From Bog-473 sp035552095 (GTDB taxonomy: Bacteria > Actinomycetota > Acidimicrobiia > Acidimicrobiales > RAAP-2): a DNA stretch of 64,000 nucleotides. Under the pieces are notes generated by a model. The model saw nothing but the letters and a program-made list of their open reading frames with translations, had not been told where the DNA came from and did not search any database. A program made the position numbers and the translations under genes. Position 1 is the first letter of the stretch. Each line of letters begins with the position of its first letter. Below are positions 42,341-51,065 of this stretch, piece by piece. Location of the stretch: positions 1 through 64,000 of the forward strand of contig DASZMA010000062.1 of assembly GCA_035552095.1 (NCBI GenBank), read 5' to 3'.

Positions 42341-43447
42341 ATGAAATTCGCCCTGTTCTACGAGATCCCGGTGCCCAAGCCTTGGCAGCCCGACAGCGAA
42401 CTCATCGCCTACCGCAACACGCTGCAACAGGCGATCGCGGGTGACCGCTTCGGCTGGGACGCCTTCTGGACGGTGGAGCACCACTTCTTGGAGGAGTACT
42501 CCCACTGCTCGAACCCCGAGGTGCTCTACGGGGCCATCGCGGCCCGGACGGAGCGGATCCGCCTGGGCTACGGGGTGCGCCTGATGCCCAAGCCGTACAA
42601 CCACCCGGTGCGCACGGCCGAGTCAGTGGCCGTGCTCGATCTGATCTCGGGCGGCCGGGTCGACCTGGGCACGGGACGGTCCGCCACCCGGGCCGAGCTC
42701 GAAGGCTTCGGGATCGACCCGGCCGAGAGCCGCCAGATGTGGCAGGAGGCGATTGAGCACGTGGTGGGCTGCTGGACCAACGAGGAGTACGAGTTCTCCG
42801 GCCAGCACTGGCAGATGCCGCGCCGCCGGGTCCAGCCCAAGCCGCTGCAGAAGCCCCACCCGCCGCTGTGGGGGGCCACCACCGCCGACGACGGGCACGC
42901 CCAGATGGGCCGGCTCGGTCTGGGGCTGTGCTCATTCGCCGTCGGGCTGCCGCCGGCGGAGGTCAAGCGCAAGATCGACATCTACCGGGCGGCGGTGGCC
43001 ACGTGCACCGAGCCCATCGGGGCCTTCGTCAACAACCAGGCCGCCACCTTCACCATGGCCATCTGCGCCCCGGACCGGGACGAGGCGATCGCCAACGCCC
43101 GCGAGTCGTTCGAGTGGTACCCCAGGACCGGAGCGCGCCAGATCGCCACGCTGACCGAGATGATGGCCGAGCGGAACCAGGAACTCGGCAACTACGCCTA
43201 CGCCGCCGATATGAAGAGCCACGACGAGCAGGGACTGTTGGACCTGCTGAGCCTGGAATACCTCATGGACGCCAACGCCTGCGTGCTCGGTACGCCCGAG
43301 GAGTGCATCGAGTCCTGCCGCCAGTACGAGGAAGCCGGGGTCGACCTGCTCCTGTGCCTGGTCAATCCCTACAAGGTCTCGCACGAGGCGGTCATGCAGA
43401 CCATTGAGCTCATGGGCACCGAGGTGATCCCCAAATTCCACTCGTAG
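42341..43447 (+). CDS. LLM-class flavin/F420-dependent monooxygenase
   Basis: 368 residues, luciferase-like TIM barrel. FGWDAFWTVEHHFLEEYSHCSNPEV, RIRLGYGVRLMPKPYNHPVRTAE, SGGRVDLGTGRSATRAELEGFGI and PLWGATTADDGHAQMGRLGLGL are typical of bacterial luciferase-like monooxygenases. GAGAGGAC upstream serves as a ribosome binding site. Likely under the adjacent TetR. Substrate unknown. Confidence 0.88.
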   Translation: MKFALFYEIPVPKPWQPDSELIAYRNTLQQAIAGDRFGWDAFWTVEHHFLEEYSHCSNPEVLYGAIAARTERIRLGYGVRLMPKPYNHPVRTAESVAVLDLISGGRVDLGTGRSATRAELEGFGIDPAESRQMWQEAIEHVVGCWTNEEYEFSGQHWQMPRRRVQPKPLQKPHPPLWGATTADDGHAQMGRLGLGLCSFAVGLPPAEVKRKIDIYRAAVATCTEPIGAFVNNQAATFTMAICAPDRDEAIANARESFEWYPRTGARQIATLTEMMAERNQELGNYAYAADMKSHDEQGLLDLLSLEYLMDANACVLGTPEECIESCRQYEEAGVDLLLCLVNPYKVSHEAVMQTIELMGTEVIPKFHS

Positions 43448-43495
43448 TGCAGCAATGACCACCTTTTTGCCCGCCGATCAGGCATTCTGTGGGCC

Positions 43496-44119
43496 ATGCA
43501 CGTGGGATTGCGGCCTTGGACCGCCATTGCGCTGACCGCGGTGGCCGCCCTGGCCACCGTCGGATTGGGAGGAGCGCCGGCGTCAGCACAGGAACGCGCG
43601 GCGAAGCAGGCGGCCAAGGTAGCCAAGGCGGCCAAGCCGCCGGCACCGCCCAAGTTGGCCAAGCCGGGCCAACTGACCCTGCAGGGCCATGGCGTCTTCT
43701 GGGAGTGCCCGGCCAAGACGACGGCGCTGCTGATCGGGGTGAACAAGCTCACCCTGCACCCGGGACAGGTGCTCACCGTGAACTTCATCGTCAAGAACGT
43801 GGGGACGACCGCCTGCAACTACGTCGCCCCTTACGCCGGAGAGGCCCCCGGCCCGACCCAGTCCACCCTCCAGGTCGGGCCCTGCGGCTCCATGGGTTAC
43901 GAGATCGAAGGGGCGCACCACCACAACGTCTGGCCCGGGGTGGAAGCCTTCAACTGCCCGGCGCTGGGTTTCGCCCAACTGCAGCCCAACGCCGCCGTGG
44001 CCGGCACGGGCATGTGGGCCCAGACCGAGCCCACCGGCCTGAAGCGGGTGCCCGCTGGCTCCTACACCCTGGTGGTGGACGGGCACTTCGCCTTCCCGCT
44101 CAAGATCGCCGTCCACTAG
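43496..44119 (+). CDS. secreted protein of unknown function
   Basis: 207 residues: signal peptide (RPWTAIALTAVAALATVG, ending near ASAQ), a Lys/Ala/Pro-rich linker at 34-58 and a beta-rich domain with four cysteines (WECPAK, TACNYV, GPCGSM, FNCPAL). LTVNFIVKNVGTTACNY resembles an Ig-like or DUF4232-type domain, but I do not make a firm assignment. CATTCT lies 7 bases before the ATG, close to the leaderless pattern. Confidence 0.65.
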   Translation: MHVGLRPWTAIALTAVAALATVGLGGAPASAQERAAKQAAKVAKAAKPPAPPKLAKPGQLTLQGHGVFWECPAKTTALLIGVNKLTLHPGQVLTVNFIVKNVGTTACNYVAPYAGEAPGPTQSTLQVGPCGSMGYEIEGAHHHNVWPGVEAFNCPALGFAQLQPNAAVAGTGMWAQTEPTGLKRVPAGSYTLVVDGHFAFPLKIAVH

Positions 44120-44162
44120 CGACTGCTGCAAACGCCTGCGCTTTTTCGGCGCACTCGGGCCA

Positions 44163-45137
44163 CTACGGGATGAGGGCCACCTTGCCGACGATGCGGCGGG
44201 CCAGCAGGTCGTCGAGCACCTCGGCCACCCGCTCCAGCGGGTAGGTGGCCGGGTGGACCGGGTCGAGTTGCCCGTCGGCCACCATCGCCACCAGGTCACC
44301 CAGCAGCGCCATCTGCTTGGTCCCGTGCTGCATGGACCACATGCCCCAGTCGATGCCGAGCACCGACCGGTTGCGCAGCAGGACCTGATTGAGCGGGAGA
44401 CTGGGGATGGCGCCCGAGGCGAAGCCGATGACCAGGTAACGGCCCCCATCGCCCAGGGCGCGCAGGGACGGCTCGGCTGCCCCGCCCCCGATCGGATCGA
44501 CGACCACGTCGACCCCGGTCCCGCCGGCCCACTCCCGGGCCCGGTCCTTGACTGACTCGGTCGACGTGTCGATGACGGCGTCGGCCCCCGCGGCCAGCGC
44601 GGCGTCCCGCTTGTCCTGGCTCGATGCCGCTCCAATGACCCGGCAGCCCAGCGCTCGAGCCACCGCGATGGCGGCCAGGCCAATGCCGCCGCCGGCCCCG
44701 AGGACGAGGACCGACTGGCCGGCCTCGACGTGGGCCCGGTTACGCAGGGCGAAGAGGCAGGTGCAGTAGCTCTGGGTGAAGGTGGCCGCCCGGGACGAGT
44801 CGAGGACGTCAGGCAGGGTGATGAGCGAGAGCGGCGAGGCCACCACGTGGCTGGCGTAGCCACCCAGGCCGGTGGTGATCATCACCCGTTGGCCGACCTC
44901 CACCCCCGTAACGTCGTCACCAAGGGCGGCCACCCGGCCGGCGACTTCGCTGCCCGGGACGAAGGGCAAGGGCGGTTTGATCTGGTACTGCCCGGCGATG
45001 AAGAGACCGTCGACGAAGTTGACGCCGGCCGCCTCCACCGCCACCACGACCTGGTTGGCGGCCGGGGTCGGATCGGGTCGTTCCTCCACCGTCAACAACG
45101 ACGGAGGCCCCAGTTCACTGCAGACGACGGCACGCAC
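44163..45137 (-). CDS. NADPH:quinone oxidoreductase (MDR superfamily)
   Basis: 324 residues. VAVEAAGVNFVDGLFIAGQY, PGSEVAGRVAALGDDVTG, VLVLGAGGGIGLAAIAVARALG and GADAVIDTSTESV are QOR features, with no zinc cysteines. The leaderless GTG start at 45137 is divergent from a GNAT gene (53-bp gap). Distinct from the QOR at 10178, with low similarity outside the motifs. Confidence 0.88.
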   Translation of the reverse strand: MRAVVCSELGPPSLLTVEERPDPTPAANQVVVAVEAAGVNFVDGLFIAGQYQIKPPLPFVPGSEVAGRVAALGDDVTGVEVGQRVMITTGLGGYASHVVASPLSLITLPDVLDSSRAATFTQSYCTCLFALRNRAHVEAGQSVLVLGAGGGIGLAAIAVARALGCRVIGAASSQDKRDAALAAGADAVIDTSTESVKDRAREWAGGTGVDVVVDPIGGGAAEPSLRALGDGGRYLVIGFASGAIPSLPLNQVLLRNRSVLGIDWGMWSMQHGTKQMALLGDLVAMVADGQLDPVHPATYPLERVAEVLDDLLARRIVGKVALIP

Positions 45138-45145
45138 GGTTGCCC

Positions 45146-45151
45146 AACCTA
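45146..45151 (-). promoter_or_regulatory. -10 box for leaderless GTG at 45137
   Basis: TAGGTT on the minus strand, 8 bases before the GTG. Confidence 0.45.
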
Positions 45152-45178
45152 GTGGTGCGGTCCCTCCGCCCGGAGAGC

Positions 45179-45184
45179 TACCGT
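45179..45184 (+). promoter_or_regulatory. -10 box for leaderless GTG at 45191
   Basis: TACCGT, 6 bases, GTG 45191. It decides the start over the TTG at 45140. Confidence 0.45.
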
Positions 45185-45190
45185 CGACGG

Positions 45191-45673
45191 GTGGCCGACG
45201 TGCGCGTAGCCCGGGCCGAGGAACTGCTGCTCCTGCCGGACCTGGAGGCGGCGGCCGACACCATGTTCGAGGCGCTGGGCATCGGCCCTCTGCCCGGCCC
45301 CGGCACGCCCGAGGAGCTGGCCGATGCGCTGGTGATCCTGGTGGTGGGCGACCCGCCGGAGGGATTCGCCCGCATTGACGCGCTGGCCGGCAGCGCCCAT
45401 CTCGAGCAGCTGTCGGTGCACCCGGACCACACGGGCCAGGGCAGAGGTCGGGCCCTGCTCCGAGCGGCATGTGCATGGGCCGGCCTGGCCGGTTACGAGG
45501 AGATCACCCTGGCCACCTACCGCGACGTGGCCTGGAACGGGCCGTTCTACGCGTCCGAGGGCTTCGTCGAACGCGGTGCGGTCGACGATTGGTACGCCGC
45601 CCTGGGTCTGCCGCCCGAGCCGCCGGTGTTGGGGCGCTTCGGGACCCGGGTGCTCATGAGCCGCTCGTTGTGA
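45191..45673 (+). CDS. GNAT-family N-acetyltransferase
   Basis: 160 residues. Acetyl-CoA loop VHPDHTGQGRGRALLRAA (Q/R-x-x-G-x-G/A) after LEQLSVHP; C-terminal GPFYASEGFVERG. Substrate cannot be inferred. The start comes from a leaderless box. The 3' end overlaps the convergent Tag gene by 20 bp. Confidence 0.85.
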   Translation: MADVRVARAEELLLLPDLEAAADTMFEALGIGPLPGPGTPEELADALVILVVGDPPEGFARIDALAGSAHLEQLSVHPDHTGQGRGRALLRAACAWAGLAGYEEITLATYRDVAWNGPFYASEGFVERGAVDDWYAALGLPPEPPVLGRFGTRVLMSRSL

Positions 45674-46280
45674 GCTCGGCGTAGCGGAAACAGGAGGTCA
45701 GGTGGTCGTTGACTAGCCCGGTGGCCTGCAGATGGGAGTAGCAGACGGTGGGCCCGACGAAGCGGAAGCCCCGCTGGCGCAGGTCGGCGCTCACCGCCTC
45801 TGAGAGTGGGGTGGTGGCGGGCAGCTGCTCCAGGCGACGCCACTTGTTCACCTTCGGCTTCCCGCCGACGAACCCCCAGATGTAGGTGTCGAACGATCCA
45901 AACTCCTCCTGCACGGCCAGGAAGGCGCGGGCGTTGCGCACGGTGGCCTCCACCTTGGCCCGGTTGCGGATGATGCCGGGGTCCAGGAGGATCTTCTCGA
46001 TCCGCTTCGGCGTGAAGCGCGCCACCTTCGCCGCCTCGAAGTCGGCGAAATTCAGCCGGTAGCCGTCGCGCTTCTTGAGGATGGTGAGCCAGCTCAAGCC
46101 GGCCTGCGCCCCCTCCAGCACCAGGAACTCGAAGTGGACCCGGTCATCGTGTACCGGCACGCCCCACTCGGTGTCGTGGTACGGGACGTTCCACGGGCCC
46201 TGAGCCCAGTGGCAGCGCACCTTGTCGTCGGGCACGAAGGCGGCGGGATCGATGGAGGTGACGGGATGCACGGGACTCAC
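45654..46280 (-). CDS. tag: DNA-3-methyladenine glycosylase I
   Basis: 208 residues. It removes 3-methyladenine from DNA. RCHWAQGPWNVPYHDTEWG carries the first zinc Cys, a zinc His and the catalytic Glu; LEGAQAGLSWLTILKKRDGYR is the helix-hairpin region; the second zinc pair is in LVNDHLTSCFRY. GTG 46280 has a TAGCCT box 6 bases upstream, supporting a leaderless start. Confidence 0.93.
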   Translation of the reverse strand: MSPVHPVTSIDPAAFVPDDKVRCHWAQGPWNVPYHDTEWGVPVHDDRVHFEFLVLEGAQAGLSWLTILKKRDGYRLNFADFEAAKVARFTPKRIEKILLDPGIIRNRAKVEATVRNARAFLAVQEEFGSFDTYIWGFVGGKPKVNKWRRLEQLPATTPLSEAVSADLRQRGFRFVGPTVCYSHLQATGLVNDHLTSCFRYAELTTSGS

Positions 46281-46286
46281 ACCGTG

Positions 46287-46292
46287 AGGCTA
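46287..46292 (-). promoter_or_regulatory. -10 box for leaderless tag start
   Basis: TAGCCT on the minus strand, 6 bases before GTG 46280. Confidence 0.45.
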
Positions 46293-46305
46293 AACCGCCG
46301 GTGTC

Positions 46306-46872
46306 TCACGGTCGGCCGGCCGGGCCCGGATCCTGCGGGCGGGCCCGGTACAGCACGTGGCGCCGTAGCGGACTCCCGGCGGGCACGGAAGGGTGATCGA
46401 AGTCACCATCGGGGTCCCGGGTCATGCCGATGCGCTCCATGACCGACTGCGAGCGGCGGTTCAGCGTGGTGGTGAAGGCCACGATCTCGTCCAGCCGACC
46501 CACCTCGAAGCCGTGGCGCAGCGCTGCCGCCGCGGCCTCGCTGGCGTAGCCGTGGCCCCACTGCGCCGGGACGAAGCGCCATCCGGCTTCGACGGCGGGA
46601 GCGCAGGGGAGGGCGGCGTTGACCCGGTGCAGCCCGCACAGGCCGATGAACGGCGGCCCGCCGAGCACCCCGATCGCCCACAGCCCCCAGCTCTCGCGCT
46701 CAAGTTCGGCCGCGAACCGGGTCACCATGTCGTCGCTCTCGGCCCGGGTGGGTGACGACCCCAGGGACTCGACGACCAGCGGATGGGTGTTGAGCGCGAA
46801 GAACGGTTCCCGGTCCGCCTCCACCAGCGGGCGCAGCAGGAGCCGATCGGTGCGAAGCAGTTCCCGACTCAG
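46306..46872 (-). CDS. GNAT acetyltransferase (RimJ/RimL type) with probable CTG start
   Basis: 188 residues if begun at CTG 46872. The family N-terminus LLRTDRLLLRPLVEADREPF is fully encoded, but the first ATG/GTG/TTG is GTG 46824, which would delete the conserved first strand. Upstream there is an in-frame stop inside the preceding gene and only CTG codons. CTG 46872 overlaps the upstream TGA as CTGA, mirroring the ATGA/GTGA junctions elsewhere. The acetyl-CoA loop is FVPAQWGHGYASEAAAAAL. It acetylates a protein or small-molecule amine; target unknown. Confidence 0.75.
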   Translation of the reverse strand: MSRELLRTDRLLLRPLVEADREPFFALNTHPLVVESLGSSPTRAESDDMVTRFAAELERESWGLWAIGVLGGPPFIGLCGLHRVNAALPCAPAVEAGWRFVPAQWGHGYASEAAAAALRHGFEVGRLDEIVAFTTTLNRRSQSVMERIGMTRDPDGDFDHPSVPAGSPLRRHVLYRARPQDPGPAGRP

Positions 46873-48521
46873 CCCTTCTCGGCCTGTTCCGCCGCCCAGC
46901 GGTAGTCAGCCTTGCCCGACGGCGAGCGTTGGATCTCGGGGACGAAGAGGACCGCCTTGGGCAGCTTGTAGCGGCCGATGAACCCCGAGGCGTGCTCGAC
47001 GATGGAGTCGCCGGTCGACTCCGCCCCTTCGGCCAGCTGCACCACGGCCACCACCTCCTGGCCCCAGCGCTCGCTGGCCCGCCCTACGACCACCACGTCG
47101 GCCACGGCCGGGTGCCCGGCGATGGCCCGTTCCACCTCTTCGACGAAGATCTTCTCGCCGCCCGAGTTGATGGTCACCGAGTCGCGCCCGAGCAGCTCAA
47201 TCTGCCCGTCGGCCAGGTGGCGGGCCCGGTCCCCGGGGATGGAGTAGCGGACGCCGTCGACCACCGGGAAGGTGCGCGCCGTCTTCTCGGCATCGCCGAG
47301 ATAGCCCAGGGGGATCCACCCGGTCTGGGCCAGCCACCCGTTGCCCTCATGGCCGGGCTCGAGCACGGTGGTGAAGGCCTCGTCCACCACGACGGTCCCC
47401 GGGCCGGGCAGGAAGTTCCCCGCCTTGTTGTCGTCGCTGCGCACCACGAACATCTGGGCCCCGGTCTCCGAGGAGCCGCCGGAGTCCGAGATCATCAGCT
47501 TGGGCAGGCGGGCCAGGGCCAGCTCGCGCACCGCCGGGGTGAGCGCGGCGCCGCCGTTGCCCACGGCGAAGAACGACGAGAGGTCGTAGTCGGCCTTGTC
47601 GAGTTGCATGACCAGCGGCCGCAGCACGGCGTCACCCACGATGGTCATGGTGTTGACCTTCTCGCGCTCAACCGTGCGCCAGACGTCGTCGGGGTCGACC
47701 CGGCGGGGGTCGTTCGGGAAGACGAGCGTGGCGCCCTGGGCCATCAACATGAAGGAAGCCCACTGGGCGGCGCCGTGCATGAGCGGGGGGAGCACCATGA
47801 GCTTCAGTGGCATGGCGTCGCCCAACCGCTCGGTCAGGTTCTCGTAACTGGTCACGATCTCCCAGGTGCCGACCTTGCGGCCTCCCATGGCGGCCATGAA
47901 GATGTCGTGCTGCCGCCACAGCACGCCCTTGGGCATGCCGGTGGTGCCGCCGGTGTAGAGGATGTAGAGGTCGTCGGGGTCGGGCTCGACCGGGGGACCG
48001 CCGGGGTCGGCTCCCGCCAGGGCCTCCTCGTAGCGCACCGCCCCGGGGAGGAGGGGATGGCCAGAGTCGTCGTCGACGTGGAGCAGCACGTCGGGGGGCG
48101 AGTCGAGGGTGGGCAGGACCTCGCCCAGGATCGGGGCCAGCGAGGCGTGATAGATGATGGCCCGCGCCGTGGCGTCGTTGAGCAGGTAGCGCAGCTCCTC
48201 GCCCACGTAGCGGTAGTTGACGTTGAAGGGGGCGACGCGGGCGCGGTAGGAGCCCAGCATCCCTTCGAGATACTCGTTGCCGTTGTACAGGGCCAGGGCG
48301 ATGTGGTCCTGACCCGACTCGTGGCCCCGGAGGCCGGCCCGGTCGGTCCGCACCCCCAGCCCCTGGGCGTGCAGGTAGGAGGCCAGCCGGTTGGAGCGCT
48401 CGGCCACCTGGCTATAGGTGAGGCGCAGGTCCTTCCAGACGATGCACTCCCGGTCGCCCAAGGTCTCGACCAGCGTGTCGAAGGCCTGGGCCAGGTTGAA
48501 CTGGGTCTCGGTTGATGGCAC
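46869..48521 (-). CDS. acyl-CoA synthetase (AMP-dependent ligase)
   Basis: 550 residues of the ANL superfamily. ATP motif YTGGTTGMPKGVLWRQHDIF, middle motif SDSGGSSETG, hinge GYLGDAEKTARTFPVVDG, and C-terminal LLGRDSVTINSGGEKIFVEEVE with catalytic Lys in SPSGKADYRW. Resembles the actinobacterial FadD group used in fatty-acid or sterol side-chain activation. Leaderless GTG at 48521. Operon with the GNAT gene. Confidence 0.9.
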   Translation of the reverse strand: MPSTETQFNLAQAFDTLVETLGDRECIVWKDLRLTYSQVAERSNRLASYLHAQGLGVRTDRAGLRGHESGQDHIALALYNGNEYLEGMLGSYRARVAPFNVNYRYVGEELRYLLNDATARAIIYHASLAPILGEVLPTLDSPPDVLLHVDDDSGHPLLPGAVRYEEALAGADPGGPPVEPDPDDLYILYTGGTTGMPKGVLWRQHDIFMAAMGGRKVGTWEIVTSYENLTERLGDAMPLKLMVLPPLMHGAAQWASFMLMAQGATLVFPNDPRRVDPDDVWRTVEREKVNTMTIVGDAVLRPLVMQLDKADYDLSSFFAVGNGGAALTPAVRELALARLPKLMISDSGGSSETGAQMFVVRSDDNKAGNFLPGPGTVVVDEAFTTVLEPGHEGNGWLAQTGWIPLGYLGDAEKTARTFPVVDGVRYSIPGDRARHLADGQIELLGRDSVTINSGGEKIFVEEVERAIAGHPAVADVVVVGRASERWGQEVVAVVQLAEGAESTGDSIVEHASGFIGRYKLPKAVLFVPEIQRSPSGKADYRWAAEQAEKG

Positions 48522-48527
48522 GCCGGA

Positions 48528-48533
48528 ACTGTA
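48528..48533 (-). promoter_or_regulatory. -10 box for leaderless GTG at 48521
   Basis: TACAGT on the minus strand, 6 bases before the GTG. Confidence 0.45.
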
Positions 48534-48599
48534 CCGGCGCCGCGGCCGGCCGACCCGGCCGGATTGGGGGCGCCGAGCGGTATCGACAAAGATCACGGC

Positions 48600-49586
48600 G
48601 TGCCCACGCTCGACCGCGGCTTCGAGGTGTTCACCCGGGAGCAGTGGGCCGCCCTGGGCCACCGCCAGCGCCACCGCCACCCCAACCCCCATCGGGCCGC
48701 CAGCACGCTGACGGTGGCCGAGACCGAGCGACTGGTGGCCACCGGCGAGCCCGTCTCGACCGAGGAGGTGGCCGACGTCTACCTCCCGCTGGCCGAGTTC
48801 CTGACCCTGCTGGCCGCCCACCAGCGGGAGCTCGACCAGCGCATCGGGGCCTTCCTCGGCCAGGATCGCCCGGCCGTGCCGTACATCATCGGGATCGCCG
48901 GCAGCGTGGCGGTGGGCAAGAGCACCACCGCCCGGATCCTCCAAGCCCTGCTGCGCCAGAGCGCCGGACCGCCCAGTGGCCCCGGACCGCCCAGCGTCGA
49001 CCTGCTGACCACCGACGGCTTCCTCTATCCCAACGCCGTCCTCGAAGCCCGCGGCCTCATGGAGCGCAAGGGGTTCCCCGAGAGCTACGACCAGAAGGCC
49101 CTCATTGAGGCGTTGGCCGCGATCCGGGCCGGCCAGGCCGAGGTGGCCACGCCGGTCTACTCCCACCTCTCCTATGACATCGTCCCCGGCCAGGTCCACG
49201 TGTTGCGCCGACCGGCCATCGTGATCGTGGAGGGGCTCAACGTGCTCGGGGTCAACACCAAGGGGGCCCCGCCCGAGCACGTGGTGGCCTCGGACTTCTT
49301 CGATTTCTCCATCTTCGTGGACGCGGCGGAGGAGGACATCGCCCGCTGGTTCACCGAGCGCCTGCTGGCCCTCCGCTCCACCGTGCTGCAGGAGCCCGAC
49401 GCCTTCTTCCATCGCTTCGCCGACCTGCCCGACGACGAGGTGACGGCCATCGCGCGGCAGATCTGGTCCGAGATCAACCTGGTCAACCTGCGTGAGAACG
49501 TGGCCCCGACCCGGGGCCGGGCCCACCTGGTGCTGGAGAAGGGGCGCGACCACCACGTGTCGCGGGTCCTCCTGCGCCGGACCTGA
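48600..49586 (+). CDS. coaA: type I pantothenate kinase
   Basis: 328 residues. It phosphorylates pantothenate, the first step of CoA synthesis. FTREQWAALG and LTVAETERL start the enzyme; P-loop GIAGSVAVGKSTTARIL; then TTDGFLYPNAVLEARGLMERKGFPESYD, VYSHLSYDIVPG and VIVEGLNVL. A Gly/Pro/Ser loop (AGPPSGPGPPS) after the P-loop helix is longer than usual. GTG 48600 follows AAAGAT by 6 bases; ATG 48564 is too far upstream for the family. Confidence 0.93.
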   Translation: MPTLDRGFEVFTREQWAALGHRQRHRHPNPHRAASTLTVAETERLVATGEPVSTEEVADVYLPLAEFLTLLAAHQRELDQRIGAFLGQDRPAVPYIIGIAGSVAVGKSTTARILQALLRQSAGPPSGPGPPSVDLLTTDGFLYPNAVLEARGLMERKGFPESYDQKALIEALAAIRAGQAEVATPVYSHLSYDIVPGQVHVLRRPAIVIVEGLNVLGVNTKGAPPEHVVASDFFDFSIFVDAAEEDIARWFTERLLALRSTVLQEPDAFFHRFADLPDDEVTAIARQIWSEINLVNLRENVAPTRGRAHLVLEKGRDHHVSRVLLRRT

Positions 49587-49621
49587 ATGAGGACCCCGGC
49601 GTCATCGGCAACAATCACTGC

Positions 49622-50998
49622 GTGCCAAACGAAAACTCCGGCGTGACGACCGTCCGTAACCCGGCCACGGGAGAGGTGATCAGGTCCATCCCGGCCCTGA
49701 GCGAGCCCGAGGTCGACGCGGCGATCGGGCGCGCCGCCACCGCCTTCGAGACCTGGCGCCAGGTGGCCCCGGGCGACCGGGCCCGCCTCCTCCGTCGCTT
49801 CGCCGACGCCGTCGATGCCCACGGCGAGGAGCTGGCCCAGTTGGAGGTGGCCAACGCCGGCCACGTCGTCGGCAATGCCCGCTGGGAGGCGGGCAACGTG
49901 CGCGACGTCCTGGAGTACTACGCCGCCGCCCCGGAGCGGCACAGCGGCCGCCAGATCCCGGTGGCCGGCGGGGTGGACCTGACCTTTTACGAGCCGCTGG
50001 GCGTGGTCGGGATCATTGTGCCGTGGAACTTCCCCATGGCCATCGCCGGCTGGGGCTTCGCCCCCGCTCTGGCCGCCGGCAACACGGTCGTGCTCAAGCC
50101 GGCCGAGCTGACGCCGCTGAGCGCCCTGCGCATCGGCGAGTTGGGGCTCGAAGCCGGGCTGCCCGAAGGGGTGCTGCAGATCCTGCCCGGCAAGGGCAGC
50201 GTGGTGGGGCAGCGCTTCGTGAGCCACCCGGCCGTGCGCAAGCTGTGCTTCACCGGCTCCACCGAGGTGGGGCGGACGATCATGGCCGGCTGCGCCGAGC
50301 AGATAAAGCGGGTCACCCTGGAACTGGGCGGCAAGAGCGCCAACGTCGTCTTCGCCGACGCCGACCTGGAGCTGGCGGCCGCCCGGGCCCCCTACGGCGT
50401 CTTCGACAATGCGGGTCAGGACTGTTGCGCCCGCTCCCGCATTTTGGTGGAACGGTCGGGCTACGAGCGCTTCATGGCCCTGCTGGAGCCGGCGGTGGCC
50501 GGGGTGACGGTGGGCGACCCGACGCTGGAAGCGACCGAGATGGGGCCGCTGATTTCCGAGGCGCACCTGGCCTCGGTGGCCTCCTTCGTGCCCGACGACG
50601 CGCCGGTCGCCTTCCGCGGCACGTGCCCCGACGGGCCGGGCAACTGGTTCGCCCCCACCGTGCTGGCCCCGGTCGACCCGGGCGACCGGGCGGCCACCGA
50701 CGAGATCTTCGGGCCGGTGGTGGTGGTCATCCCCTTCGACGACGAGGCCGATGCCGTCCGGTTGGCCAACGACGGGCCCTACGGCCTGTCCGGCTCGCTG
50801 TGGACCCGCGACATCGGCAAGGCGCTGCGGGTGGCCCGCGCCATCGAGACGGGCACCCTGTCGGTCAACTCACACTCATCGGTGCGCTACTGGACGCCCT
50901 TCGGGGGGGCCAAGCAGTCGGGCATCGGCCGCGAACTCGGCCCCGACGCCCTGGACGCTTTCAGCGACGTCAAGAACGTCTTCATCAGCTCCGAGTAA
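49622..50998 (+). CDS. NAD(P)-dependent aldehyde dehydrogenase
   Basis: 458 residues. PWNFPMAIAGWGFAPALAAG, KPAELTPLSAL, FTGSTEVGR, Glu in LELGGKSANVVF and catalytic Cys in NAGQDCCARSR; EIFGPVVVV and GGAKQSGIGRELG at the C-terminus. The D-C-C at the catalytic site resembles gamma-aminobutyraldehyde/betaine aldehyde dehydrogenase relatives. GTG start 49622. The SDR gene follows 67 bp downstream and may be co-transcribed. Confidence 0.9.
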   Translation: MPNENSGVTTVRNPATGEVIRSIPALSEPEVDAAIGRAATAFETWRQVAPGDRARLLRRFADAVDAHGEELAQLEVANAGHVVGNARWEAGNVRDVLEYYAAAPERHSGRQIPVAGGVDLTFYEPLGVVGIIVPWNFPMAIAGWGFAPALAAGNTVVLKPAELTPLSALRIGELGLEAGLPEGVLQILPGKGSVVGQRFVSHPAVRKLCFTGSTEVGRTIMAGCAEQIKRVTLELGGKSANVVFADADLELAAARAPYGVFDNAGQDCCARSRILVERSGYERFMALLEPAVAGVTVGDPTLEATEMGPLISEAHLASVASFVPDDAPVAFRGTCPDGPGNWFAPTVLAPVDPGDRAATDEIFGPVVVVIPFDDEADAVRLANDGPYGLSGSLWTRDIGKALRVARAIETGTLSVNSHSSVRYWTPFGGAKQSGIGRELGPDALDAFSDVKNVFISSE

Positions 50999-51065
50999 CC
51001 GTCCCAGCCGCACTGACTCAGCCCCATCGACCACCCAGCCCCATCCCGATCGACAAAGGAGAGCA

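Noticed and set aside
44137..44153. TGCGC-TTTTTCG-GCGCA as terminator between 44119 and 44163
   Set aside because: Only a 5-bp stem with the T-run in the loop rather than after the stem; too weak to call.
46306..46824. GTG 46824 as start of the acetyltransferase
   Set aside because: It removes the conserved LLRTDRLLLRPL strand that is encoded intact just upstream.
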